From: a virus
Virus record (IMG/VR): IMGVR_UViG_3300010401_000009
Location: 1-55,357 of that record
Length of the DNA stretch: 55,357 nt
Strand: one strand, 5' to 3'
The notes beneath the pieces are model-generated. The model was not told the DNA's origin. It was given only the letters and a program-made list of their open reading frames with translations, and searched no databases. This document shows, one piece after another, positions 32,168-38,997 of the stretch. The position numbers and the translations under genes are program-made. Position 1 is the stretch's first letter. Each line of letters begins with the position of its first letter.

Positions 32168-32183
32168 TGCTTGCGCCGTGCCA
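32168..32183 (-). promoter_or_regulatory. Conserved leader box, copy 1
   Basis: On the minus strand TGGCACGGCGCAAGCA, ending 15 bases before the ATG at 32152. It differs by one base from the two copies at 34.2/34.4 kb. The layout GG-N10-GC resembles the -24/-12 elements of sigma-54 promoters, with AA in place of TT before the GC. Confidence 0.6.
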
Positions 32184-32269
32184 CGATGTAGTAACGTGCA
32201 AGTTGTTGTGATCCTACTAGACGCAACGCGCTATATATTCTGGAGTGTTGCACGCCAGTCACACCACCC

Positions 32270-32294
32270 GGATACGAGTCGCAACACTCCGGAC
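32270..32294. repeat. 25-mer repeat, copy 1
   Basis: Matches 34291-34315 at 23 of 25 positions (core TCGCAACACTCCGGAC). It is 86 bases beyond box copy 1, and copy 2 is 85 bases beyond its box, so the spacing is kept. Confidence 0.65.
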
Positions 32295-32342
32295 AACGGT
32301 CCATAGCGCCAGACACTTGACGTAACGGTGCTCACAATGCGA

Positions 32343-33062
32343 TCAGATCCGCTGTCCCGGCGCGATCGGGTGCAGGACGGATCCGGTCACGAGCCGACCG
32401 ACGGCCGCCATGAGCGCAGCGGAGTACAGCCGATCGATCCGGTCGGCGAGCGCTGCCAGCGGGTGGATGATCCCGTTCAGGCGCTGCTCTTCTCGCGCGC
32501 TGGCAACGAACCACGCGAGCTCGTCATCGGGCAGCTCGTAGGCGCTCGACTTGTACGCCGCCGTGCCGGTCGGCATCGGGGGAACCCTGGGCAGGTCGGT
32601 CATCGCGCCTACCACCTGTTTCTGGAGCTCATGGAGCGCTCGCACAGCCTCGCTCCTGGCATGCTCGGCGGCCATCAAATCGGCGTGGTCGCGCTCGGCC
32701 TGGTCGTTGGCCGCGCTGATGCGGCGCTCGAGGTCGACCGCCTTGGCCTTGCGCTCGCTCAGCTCACATCGCAGATCGTCCACGAGCGAGCACAGCCGGG
32801 CGATCTGGTCAGTGGTCTCGCGCGTGACCTGAGCGCGCGCTGCCTGTTCCGCGGCCCGCTGCTTTCGCTCCTCGTCCAGCGCGCTCGCGAGCAGCTCGCA
32901 CCCCTCGCCGAGTTGGTACGCTTCATCGTCGCTCAGCTCGACCTCGTACGGAAGTTCTCGTACAGCCTTCGCCTTGGCTGCCAGCTCGAGCAGATCGTCG
33001 ATGTTGAGCGGCGCCGGCAGCGGATATCGCACGTGTGCAATCCGCTCGGATTCCCGCGCCAT
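32343..33062 (-). CDS. Coiled-coil protein
   Basis: 239 residues from the ATG at 33062 (TGATG overlap). The centre (SALDEERKQRAAEQAARAQ...DDLRCELSERKAKAVDLERRISAANDQAERD) is a long coiled coil; flanking parts are mixed. No enzyme motif. It resembles the helical ead/ea-type accessory proteins of phage early regions. The leader region follows its stop. Confidence 0.65.
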   Translation of the reverse strand: MARESERIAHVRYPLPAPLNIDDLLELAAKAKAVRELPYEVELSDDEAYQLGEGCELLASALDEERKQRAAEQAARAQVTRETTDQIARLCSLVDDLRCELSERKAKAVDLERRISAANDQAERDHADLMAAEHARSEAVRALHELQKQVVGAMTDLPRVPPMPTGTAAYKSSAYELPDDELAWFVASAREEQRLNGIIHPLAALADRIDRLYSAALMAAVGRLVTGSVLHPIAPGQRI

Positions 33063-33280
33063 CACCTCACCTCCATCTGGCGGATGATCGACGCGATCTC
33101 ATCGGCCGCCGACCGGCAGATCTGTTCGAGGGCGCCAGCCTGGTAGGCGAGCCGGCCGCGCGCCGCCATGTCGGGATCGGTGCCGCGCTCAGTGGCCGCC
33201 GCGCGCTCTGCCGTGTACTCGGGCGCCGCAGCGAGCCTCGTGGCCAGCGCGCGTAGCCTGGCGATCGCGTCCGCGCTCAC
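33062..33280 (-). CDS. Small helical protein
   Basis: 72 residues; GTG in a GTGA overlap. SADAIARLRALATRLAAAPEYT and LEQICRSAADEIASIIRQME form helices. Unknown. Confidence 0.6.
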   Translation of the reverse strand: MSADAIARLRALATRLAAAPEYTAERAAATERGTDPDMAARGRLAYQAGALEQICRSAADEIASIIRQMEVR

Positions 33281-33540
33281 GACGCGCCCCCTATCAGCTC
33301 GAGACACGTGCGTCCCAGCGGCGTGAGCGCCGACATCACGGGGCTCAGACCGCCGCCGTACGAGTGCACTAGTGCGCGCCGGTGAACCGATCCGTCTATG
33401 CGGAGCTGCGCGCCGAGCTCGGAATCTACGGTGATGTATCGCTGAGGTCCAGCCTGCAGGTGACGCAGCCTTGCCACGTGGCATGGCCCGCAGCGCGCCA
33501 TAATCATCGCGGCGGCCTGGCGCGCTTCGTCGCGCGTCAC
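33277..33540 (-). CDS. Small protein with possible winged-helix fold
   Basis: 87 residues; GTG in a GTGA overlap. DEARQAAAMIMARCGPCHVARL (with CxxC), GPQRYITVDSELGAQLRIDGSVHRR and the ending LTPLGRTCLEL, which resembles the last helix of small winged-helix domains. Unknown target. Confidence 0.55.
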   Translation of the reverse strand: MTRDEARQAAAMIMARCGPCHVARLRHLQAGPQRYITVDSELGAQLRIDGSVHRRALVHSYGGGLSPVMSALTPLGRTCLELIGGAS

Positions 33541-33596
33541 GACGCACCTGCCGACGTGGTTCGTAGCCGTTCCGTTGCCGCTTCGATGTTGCTCAT
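33537..33596 (-). CDS. 19-residue ORF with strong ribosome site
   Basis: ATG preceded by GGAAGGAGCGAC, overlapping the stop of the preceding gene (ATGA) and ending in a GTGA overlap with the next start. The product SNIEAATERLRTTSAGAS is tiny; it may be a leader peptide that keeps ribosomes flowing into the next gene. Confidence 0.45.
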   Translation of the reverse strand: MSNIEAATERLRTTSAGAS

Positions 33597-33814
33597 GTCG
33601 CGCTCCTTCCGATGGTGGTGATCACGTGCTCGAGGTCGCGGTACGCGCGCTGTGCTGCGATCGTCGCCTCGTCGATATCCTTGACAGCCTTGCGCTGCTC
33701 GCCTGCGGTCACCGATATTTCCCGGCGGGCCACCTGCAGCTGCGCGATCGCGATCGACAGGCTGCGCATCGCGGTGCACGCGCGGGCGTACTCGATGTGG
33801 CGGGTGTCGCTCAC
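33593..33814 (-). CDS. Small helical protein
   Basis: 73 residues from a GTG. TAMRSLSIAIAQLQVARREISV and EQRKAVKDIDEATIAAQRAYRDLEHVITTI give a helical hairpin. Three bases separate it from the preceding stop. Unknown. Confidence 0.6.
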   Translation of the reverse strand: MSDTRHIEYARACTAMRSLSIAIAQLQVARREISVTAGEQRKAVKDIDEATIAAQRAYRDLEHVITTIGRSAT

Positions 33815-33817
33815 GGC

Positions 33818-34174
33818 TCAGATCTCCTGCCTGTCGCCGGGACGCTCCATCGACTGCGAGATCGTGCCGTCGGGATGCACGGCGACATCCGGCACGCCGG
33901 GCACGGGCCATCCGTCGGCGCCGTAGTAGTCGGTCGACAGCCGGGCGCGGGCCGCGGGATCGTAGCCCTGGCGCGCCTCGTCGACATGCCTGGCGGTGAG
34001 GCCCAGCCGGCGCGCGGTCAGGACATGCTCCGGGGCCGCCGGGTCGGCGAGGTACTCGCGGATCTGCGCTGCCGCCGCCGGGTCGCGGTGCATGGCGCCT
34101 GCGTAGTGGATGAGCTCGTCGCGGCCGGTGGCGCGGAGATGGGCGATGATTGATTCCTGGTCGGTGATCGTCAT
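33818..34174 (-). CDS. Hypothetical protein with conserved leader cassette
   Basis: 118 residues from the ATG at 34174. TITDQESIIAHLRATGRDELIHYAGAM and DPAAAAQIREYLADP are helical; VLTARRLGLTARHVDEARQGYDPAARAR may be an HTH. The ending has short strands (AVHPDGTISQSMERP). Divergent from the 34400 gene across a region with mirror-image leader boxes. Confidence 0.6.
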   Translation of the reverse strand: MTITDQESIIAHLRATGRDELIHYAGAMHRDPAAAAQIREYLADPAAPEHVLTARRLGLTARHVDEARQGYDPAARARLSTDYYGADGWPVPGVPDVAVHPDGTISQSMERPGDRQEI

Positions 34175-34189
34175 GATGACATACGATAA

Positions 34190-34205
34190 TGCTTGCGGCG
34201 TGCCA
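34190..34205 (-). promoter_or_regulatory. Conserved leader box, copy 2
   Basis: On the minus strand TGGCACGCCGCAAGCA, ending 15 bases before the ATG at 34174. Exact inverted copy of 34370-34385. Confidence 0.65.
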
Positions 34206-34290
34206 CCTGATCTGGTGGCCCAACATCGCGACATCACGATCGACGCGTATCTTCTGCACGTCACGAGTGACGCAAGATCCTCACGCCTAT

Positions 34291-34315
34291 GGATACGGAT
34301 CGCAACACTCCGGAC
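34291..34315. repeat. 25-mer repeat, copy 2
   Basis: Matches 32270-32294 at 23 of 25 positions. It lies between the two divergent leader boxes. Confidence 0.65.
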
Positions 34316-34369
34316 CTGGTAATCCGGACGCGCGCTGGTCGTTTCTAGCACTTGCGTGTCGATCATACC

Positions 34370-34385
34370 TGGCACGCCGCAAGCA
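34370..34385 (+). promoter_or_regulatory. Conserved leader box, copy 3
   Basis: TGGCACGCCGCAAGCA on the plus strand, 14 bases before the ATG at 34400. The following bases end in GATCACCATG, as for the gene at 32152. Confidence 0.65.
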
Positions 34386-34399
34386 AACCGTTGATCACC

Positions 34400-34609
34400 A
34401 TGACGATCACCATCACCACCAAGCTGATCCGCGCTCTCCGCTCAGAGGCAATCGCAGCCGGCGACTATGCCCAGGCCGACCTTTGCCAGCGGGCACTGTC
34501 AACCGACACCATCGACCAGGACGGCAACCGGATCCCGTACGCCGAGATGACCCAGGACGATGCGATCGAGGCATGCGCCAGGGTGATCGCCAATGCGGCT
34601 GCGCAATGA
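34400..34609 (+). CDS. Small accessory protein, paralogue of the gene at 32152
   Basis: 69 residues from the ATG at 34400; longer starts ignore the conserved leader box. Helical motifs IRALRSEAIAAGDYAQADLCQRAL and DAIEACARVIANAAAQ are shared with the minus gene at 31931-32152. Followed by a DNA-binding-type gene in an overlapping frame. Unknown function. Confidence 0.7.
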   Translation: MTITITTKLIRALRSEAIAAGDYAQADLCQRALSTDTIDQDGNRIPYAEMTQDDAIEACARVIANAAAQ

Positions 34610-34892
34610 CCTAATCGCTGACCTTGGCATGGACATCGACCGTGTAGTGGCGATGCGGCACGGGGTATCACCTGGATGGGTGCAGCGGCTCCGCGCGCGC
34701 CATCGCATACCGCCATATGGAGCATCGGCCCCCGCTCAGCTTGCGACGCCTGACCTCGTAGGTCGATCGCGGCACGAGCGCCGTATGTCCGGCCTGACCG
34801 TGCGCGAGATAGCCGATCAGGACGGATGCTCGCCATCATCGGTGAGCGATGCGATCTCCCTGTATCGATATCGGTCACTCGACGAGTCGTAG
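34593..34892 (+). CDS. Small double-HTH protein
   Basis: 99 residues, overlapping the previous gene by 17 bases (or starting at 34629). Two helix-turn-helix-like segments: DIDRVVAMRHGVSPGWVQRLRARH and LTVREIADQDGCSPSSVSDAISLYR. A small DNA-binding regulator is likely. Its 3' end overlaps the opposing minus gene by 76 bases. Confidence 0.6.
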   Translation: MRLRNDLIADLGMDIDRVVAMRHGVSPGWVQRLRARHRIPPYGASAPAQLATPDLVGRSRHERRMSGLTVREIADQDGCSPSSVSDAISLYRYRSLDES

Positions 34893-35131
34893 CGCGGTCG
34901 TCGCCAGCGCTTGTACCAGCGGATCTCGTGCACCATCCCGCACGTCACGTCGTCGTCCGCGAGCACGACGCATCGCAGGTGCTGCCGGCCGCGGTGCTTG
35001 CCGCGCAGCTGCACGCGCACCGACGCCACGCCGTACCGCCGGCCGGTCTGCGTCTGAATGACGCGACCGACCTCGACGCGAGCAACGAGGTCGACGTAGA
35101 TCCCGACCACTGCTCCGGCAGGAGCTGTCAC
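34817..35131 (-). CDS. Small beta-rich basic protein
   Basis: 104 residues; GTG start in a GTGA overlap with the methylase gene. VVGIYVDLVARVEVGRVIQTQTGRRYGVASVRVQLRGKHRG is a strand-rich barrel-like core; the C-terminus is basic and Tyr-rich. The last 25 residues are encoded antisense to the double-HTH gene. Confidence 0.55.
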   Translation of the reverse strand: MTAPAGAVVGIYVDLVARVEVGRVIQTQTGRRYGVASVRVQLRGKHRGRQHLRCVVLADDDVTCGMVHEIRWYKRWRRPRYDSSSDRYRYREIASLTDDGEHPS

Positions 35132-36285
35132 TCTACGAGCCTCAGCGCCGTGCGGAGGATCGCCGGGTCTGACCTCCCGTGGTCGATCTCGTGCACGATG
35201 CAGCGGGCGCGAACCTCATCAGTGACGTCGGCCGCGTGGGCGTAGAACAGCGCGTGCGGGAACGGCATGTCGCCGGACTTTTCCACGCCCGGAGGCGGCT
35301 CGAACTCCATGCGCTCGCCGACGGGGTGGCACACTACAGCGGTCCGCTTCCAGAGATCGGGGAACCACGCTTTCACGTCCGGAGACCAGCGGAGCAACGC
35401 GCAGAACCGCGTGTGCCCGTAGTGCGCGATCGCCTGCGGAACGAGGTCGTACGGCGGCTGGATCCAGACGCGGGTGAGCTCGTCGGCGACGCCGCTTCGG
35501 GATCCGTGTCGCTCGCCGAGCAGGTAGTTCCCCGGGTGTTCCCCGGGCCTGCCTCCACCGAATGCGTCGCCTCCGTCCTCGAGCATGCACCTGGTCACCG
35601 ACGCGATGTGTGATCGCGGGTTGGAGAACGGGTCGTGGTCCCATGTCCCGACTGCCCGGGCCCACTCGGAGCTGGTGCACCACGTGCCGCGGTCGACTTC
35701 CCCGCTGCCTCCCTTGACGTTCGCCTTGCCGTCCCGCAACACGCGCTTTCGATCCTCAGGCTTGAGGCGCTTGATGGCGTCGATCACCTGGTCGGCGGTG
35801 AGCTCGGCGAAAAGCACCTGCGCCGGGCGCGTCGGCGGTGCCTTGGCTCCGGTCTGACCGTCGTCATCGTCATCCGGATCGGAGGTGCCGCGGGGTCGCA
35901 GGTCAATGCCGGCCTCGGCCATGCTCGGGAGCCGTGTACGCTCGTCTCGTGGTGCATCGGCGTCCAATGCACCACGGAACCGCTCGGCCACGACCTCCGC
36001 GTACCGGATCGCGTCCTTGGCCTTGTCCGCGCCGATTCCAGCGGCCAGCAGGAACTCGGACCAGCGCTTTGCGCCGGGGCCGCTGACCGGGTGACGCGCG
36101 CGCTCGACTGCGAGAGCCTGCCCGAGCTCGAGCCTGGCCCGGCTGGTGAGCTCGCGCGCGGTGGCGTGCCGCTCTAGCGCCTTCGCCTCGTGCTGCTCGG
36201 CGTCGGTGAGGGCGCGCACCTTCGCCTTTACGAGCGCCAGCGATTGCGCGCTGATGCCTTCGATGATCGCCACGGCTTGCTTCAT
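35128..36285 (-). CDS. Dam-like DNA adenine methyltransferase
   Basis: 385 residues. Residues 1-130 are helical and resemble phage N-terminal regions of the DUF3102 kind; an acidic linker (DPDDDDD) follows. From residue 200, WCTSSEWARAVGTWDHDPFSNPRS and RVWIQPPYDLVPQAIAHYG give the D-P-F and (N/Q)PPY features of phage N6-adenine methylases, with FCALLRWSPDVKAWFPDLW after them. The usual NPPY has Gln in place of Asn. It may modify phage DNA against host restriction. Confidence 0.65.
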   Translation of the reverse strand: MKQAVAIIEGISAQSLALVKAKVRALTDAEQHEAKALERHATARELTSRARLELGQALAVERARHPVSGPGAKRWSEFLLAAGIGADKAKDAIRYAEVVAERFRGALDADAPRDERTRLPSMAEAGIDLRPRGTSDPDDDDDGQTGAKAPPTRPAQVLFAELTADQVIDAIKRLKPEDRKRVLRDGKANVKGGSGEVDRGTWCTSSEWARAVGTWDHDPFSNPRSHIASVTRCMLEDGGDAFGGGRPGEHPGNYLLGERHGSRSGVADELTRVWIQPPYDLVPQAIAHYGHTRFCALLRWSPDVKAWFPDLWKRTAVVCHPVGERMEFEPPPGVEKSGDMPFPHALFYAHAADVTDEVRARCIVHEIDHGRSDPAILRTALRLVE

Positions 36286-36491
36286 CGTTCACCCCTGGCC
36301 GCACGGCGCGCCTCGTTTCGCTCTCGTTGCTTGCGCGCGCCCTCGATCGCGGACGGCGTCGTGTTGGCCCGTGCGCGAGCCACGAGATCGGAGATCTCCT
36401 TCTGGCTCATCGGCCGCGGAGCCAGCAGGCGAGCGCGCTTGAGCTGGTTGGCCGTCGTCGTCGACGACTTGGTGAGCGGAAACGCCCTCAC
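36282..36491 (-). CDS. Small basic protein
   Basis: 69 residues; GTG (GTGA overlap) to an ATGA overlap with the methylase. PMSQKEISDLVARARANTTPSAIEGARKQRERNEARR: a helical, strongly basic C-terminus suited to nucleic acid binding. Unknown. Confidence 0.6.
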   Translation of the reverse strand: MRAFPLTKSSTTTANQLKRARLLAPRPMSQKEISDLVARARANTTPSAIEGARKQRERNEARRAARGER

Positions 36492-36838
36492 GGCCGCACC
36501 TTGTCGAGCGCCGCGGCAAGCTCTGCATCGCCTGCGAACCGCGAGCAGCCGCGAAAGTGGCTTCCCCTCGAGCACCGGCCATCTGGGTGATCGCACGGAC
36601 CGCGCATCTTGAGCGCAGCGGCAGCGATCTCTAACAGCACAGGAGCAGCGTTGCGAAGCAGGGCGACGCCAGCGGTGTTCGCCCCGACCGGCACTCGGCC
36701 GACATGGGCGATGAGCTTGAAGAGCTCGCGATCCACCACGTCTCCATCGAGCGCATCGTCGCCGACATCCCACGGCGCCGGTAGCATTTCTCTTTCGCAC
36801 CGCTGTAGGTCGGAGATGCTGTACTTGTAGTCGATCAT
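36488..36838 (-). CDS. Hypothetical protein with C-terminal Cys/His site
   Basis: 116 residues from the ATG at 36838 with GGGGGATAGCA upstream. Helices in the middle (ELFKLIAHVGRVPVGANTAGVALLRNAAPVLLEIAAAALK); GPCDHPDGRCSRGSHFRGCSRF near the end could bind zinc. Unknown. Confidence 0.65.
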   Translation of the reverse strand: MIDYKYSISDLQRCEREMLPAPWDVGDDALDGDVVDRELFKLIAHVGRVPVGANTAGVALLRNAAPVLLEIAAAALKMRGPCDHPDGRCSRGSHFRGCSRFAGDAELAAALDKVRP

Positions 36839-36841
36839 TGC

Positions 36842-37033
36842 TATCCCCCTCTCTCGCGCGGCAGCCTTGGCACCCGCGCTCGTCGTTGATGGTTGGCCCG
36901 CCGCAGTCGATGCACCAGGCGATGTGCATGGGACGGTACTCGCGCGCGGCAAGCTCGGACGGCGCGCTCGCGGTCAGCCACGCGAGATCCTGCGGACGGT
37001 CGTGACGGGCGGATCGTCGTCGACGTCGCTCAC
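36842..37033 (-). pseudogene. Frame-disrupted zinc-ribbon ORF
   Basis: GTG at 37033 (GTGA overlap) gives only 19 codons to TGA at 36974. A second frame from about 37000 reads as convincing protein (LAWLTASAPSELAAREYRPM...) and has a four-Cys ribbon WCIDCGGPTINDERGCQGC after the ATG at 36929, but no stop before it runs far into the next two genes. One extra base in the G5 run at 36846-36850 would place a TAG there. So a single-base indel (real or sequencing) is likely. Confidence 0.4.
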
Positions 37034-37638
37034 GGCGATCCCTCGCGCGACGCCAGCATCTCCTCGTAGGTCTCGACGCGCAGTGCCCAGGTCTTGCGCT
37101 TGCCCGCAGCGCCGCGCTTGCTCCAGCTCCAGAGCTCCAGCCGTCCCCCGGCGTCAATCCACGCCTTGGCGCGCGGCTCGGCCAGGATCTTCGCTCGCCG
37201 CGCAGCATGCACTCCACCCTGCCCACCTGTAGCCTGGATCGCGAGGATCCCGCCTGGCTCCGGCCAGCCGTTGCCGTCCCGATCGAATGGCGGGACGATA
37301 ACCACGAGGTCGATCACGCCGAACAGGTCGATCTTCGTCCCCTGCGGACGCGGGAAAGGGATGTGCCGCTCGACGACTCCCGCGATCCACCCGCGTCTCT
37401 TGCACTCCGCGAGCGTTCGCGCCGTTGGCGATGTCGACTTCTTGCGCTTCTTCGTGGGCGCGGCTTCCTCGGCCTCTGGCGCGTCGTCCGGGATCACGAG
37501 CGCATCGGGGTATCGGCGTAGCTCGTCTTCGAGCACCGCCAACTCGGCCTCAATGCCGTTCTCGCGGATGTTCGCGAGCCCGGCGCCGATGCTCGACTTC
37601 GCGATTAGATCGTCGAGGTTTGCCGTCTGCGAGTTCAT
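37030..37638 (-). CDS. PD-(D/E)XK-like nuclease-fold protein
   Basis: 202 residues from the ATG at 37638 (ATGA overlap). An N-terminal helical part and basic linker (PTKKRKKS), then TLAECKRRGWIAGVVERHIPFPRPQGTKIDLFGVIDLVVI (helix, strand, Asp), ILAIQATGGQGGVHAARRAKIL (strand with Q-x-T where E-x-K is usual) and a final WALRVETYEEML. The fold pattern is that of the restriction-endonuclease-like superfamily; the altered E-x-K casts doubt on activity. Confidence 0.6.
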   Translation of the reverse strand: MNSQTANLDDLIAKSSIGAGLANIRENGIEAELAVLEDELRRYPDALVIPDDAPEAEEAAPTKKRKKSTSPTARTLAECKRRGWIAGVVERHIPFPRPQGTKIDLFGVIDLVVIVPPFDRDGNGWPEPGGILAIQATGGQGGVHAARRAKILAEPRAKAWIDAGGRLELWSWSKRGAAGKRKTWALRVETYEEMLASREGSP

Positions 37639-37892
37639 CGGTGCCACCGTGCTCCCCTGAACGCTTCGTCAACGCGGCGGCGCCACTCCGAGCGGGGGAA
37701 CGATCGCGCGTACAAGAACGCGATCAACTCGCCCTGGCTCATGCCGCCGCGGCAGCCCCCGGTGACGAGCGCTTCCTGCGCCCCGTACAACTCGCAGTAG
37801 ACCTCGTAGGCCGCCATCGTTACAACCTGCGGGACGTGACCGCCGCGATGGCAGCATTCGGTCTGCACAGGGTGAGTTGCGACTTCGCTCAT
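37635..37892 (-). CDS. Small hypothetical protein
   Basis: 85 residues; ATGA overlaps at both ends. CCHRGGHVPQVVTMAAYEVYCELYGAQEALVTGGCRGG has several Cys/His; C-terminal helix RSEWRRRVDEAFRG. Unknown. Confidence 0.6.
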   Translation of the reverse strand: MSEVATHPVQTECCHRGGHVPQVVTMAAYEVYCELYGAQEALVTGGCRGGMSQGELIAFLYARSFPRSEWRRRVDEAFRGARWHR

Positions 37893-38083
37893 CGGTCACA
37901 TCCCGTGCTCACCATGTCGGCGATCATCGCCTTCGTGTCCGCCTCGAGGTCTCCGATCGACGCGACCTTCCGCATGGTCTCGACGTGCCGAGCCGCACCC
38001 CGCGCGGCGCCTACGGCCCCGAGGCCGGAGACCAGACCGCGATCGAACGCGACCGCGAACAGCACCCGCTCTCCCGACGTCAC
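37889..38083 (-). CDS. Small hypothetical protein
   Basis: 64 residues; GTG (GTGA overlap) to ATGA. Helical (GLGAVGAARGAARHVETMRKVASIGDLEADTKAMIADMV). Unknown. Confidence 0.55.
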   Translation of the reverse strand: MTSGERVLFAVAFDRGLVSGLGAVGAARGAARHVETMRKVASIGDLEADTKAMIADMVSTGCDR

Positions 38084-38334
38084 GGCAGCACGACGCCCTT
38101 GGCGAGGAGCAAGCCGACGTCACGCCGCGTCGCCGCATCCTCACTCGATCTCCCGCGATCGTGGTCGTCCCATCCGATGCCGCGCACGCCCGTGGATATG
38201 CTGACGGTCAGCGCGGCAGCTGTGCGCTGCACCCGGGGCTCGTAGCTCATCGGGTCCGCGTCGTGCTCGGTTGGTCGCTTTGCCAGCTGTGCGCGAGCGA
38301 TCGCGACCAGCATTGTTCGTTTGGCTGCGGTCAT
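38080..38334 (-). CDS. Small hypothetical protein
   Basis: 84 residues from the ATG at 38334 (ATGA overlap). KRTMLVAIARAQLAKRP, then strands VQRTAAALTVSISTGVRGIGW and helix DAATRRDVGLLLAKG. Unknown. Confidence 0.6.
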   Translation of the reverse strand: MTAAKRTMLVAIARAQLAKRPTEHDADPMSYEPRVQRTAAALTVSISTGVRGIGWDDHDRGRSSEDAATRRDVGLLLAKGVVLP

Positions 38335-38618
38335 CGCCGCCCTCGTTCCTCGGTGCACAGCTCGGCGGCGAACCTGAGCGCAACGGCGGCAACCTGGATC
38401 GCCTCCCTGCGCATCGCGTTCAAGTCGCGGTGTTTCTGCTTGGTGAACACGTGATCCTTGAGCTCCTTCACCTCCTCGAGGAGAACTCCGAGACCCTCGT
38501 GTGCGCTGTTGAACGTCGGCCACTCATCGCGGGCGTTGTGGGCCTCGGTCGCGGCGTCGTTGATGGCACGGCCGATGTCGCCGGCCGGCGCGGGTTTCGG
38601 CGATGTGCAGACGCTCAT
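38331..38618 (-). CDS. MazG-like protein
   Basis: 95 residues from the ATG at 38618 (ATGA overlap). FNSAHEGLGVLLEEVKELKDHV and NAMRREAIQVAAVALRFAAEL reproduce the EExxE...E-x2-(Q/D)-A pattern of the all-alpha MazG / NTP pyrophosphohydrolase fold, including the acidic metal ligands. It could cleave non-canonical or alarmone n-phosphates and help shut down host metabolism. Single-domain length fits phage versions. Confidence 0.65.
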   Translation of the reverse strand: MSVCTSPKPAPAGDIGRAINDAATEAHNARDEWPTFNSAHEGLGVLLEEVKELKDHVFTKQKHRDLNAMRREAIQVAAVALRFAAELCTEERGRR

Positions 38619-38836
38619 CCTGCCCTCCACGCGCGGCTTCTGGTGGTCTTGCCGGCCTTCGCGGCACCGCGCTTGAGCCGCGCCAGTTCTTCGAGCGCCT
38701 GTTCGTGCGTGATGGTCCCGGCCGTCATGCGCGCGATGAGGTCGCGCCGCACGTCCATCGAATCGGCGATCTCGCCACGCTCCTCCGCGACCGCGACTGC
38801 GGCGAATTTGCGCCGGGCGGTCTCGCGATCGCTCAT
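38615..38836 (-). CDS. Small helical protein
   Basis: 73 residues with a strong ribosome site (GGGAGGCGGGACG-ATG). ARRKFAAVAVAEERGEIADSMDVRRDLIARMTAGTITHEQALEELARLKR; basic C-terminus. Unknown. Confidence 0.6.
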   Translation of the reverse strand: MSDRETARRKFAAVAVAEERGEIADSMDVRRDLIARMTAGTITHEQALEELARLKRGAAKAGKTTRSRAWRAG

Positions 38837-38997
38837 CGTCCCGCCTCCCGCTTGAGCACGCGGTGCAGCCGCGCGAGGTGCGTTGCGACGACCGGACGAC
38901 GCGAAGGCGGGACGTCCGGGCAGTCGATCTCGCGGCACTGCTCGCCCGGCGCCGACCCACAGGTCCCGCAGATGGCGGATTGCTCGCGAGCGCTCAC
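38833..38997 (-). CDS. 54-residue zinc-finger protein
   Basis: GTG (GTGA overlap) to ATGA. CGTCGSAPGEQCREIDCP followed by THLARLHRV matches the small phage zinc-finger pattern CxxC...G..C....H..R. Probable nucleic-acid binding. Shorter than 60 residues but well supported by the Cys pattern and by overlaps on both sides. Confidence 0.7.
   Translation of the reverse strand: MSAREQSAICGTCGSAPGEQCREIDCPDVPPSRRPVVATHLARLHRVLKREAGR

Larger units (their letters stand above)
32153..32342. other. AT-richer regulatory region (190 bp)
   Basis: Contains, from the minus gene outward: the TGGCACG box (32168-32183), an AT-rich TATATATT element (32232-32239) that could be a -10 on the minus strand, the 10-bp inverted repeat GGAGTGTTGC/GCAACACTCC (32242-32251 and 32281-32290), and a 25-mer shared with 34291-34315. 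No gene. Confidence 0.6.
34175..34399. other. Divergent regulatory region (225 bp)
   Basis: Two exact inverted copies of the leader box face outward, each ending about 15 bases from a start codon, with a 25-mer repeat between them. Also AT-rich TATCTTCTG (34248-34256), matching the position of TATATATTCTGG at 32.2 kb. No gene. Confidence 0.65.
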
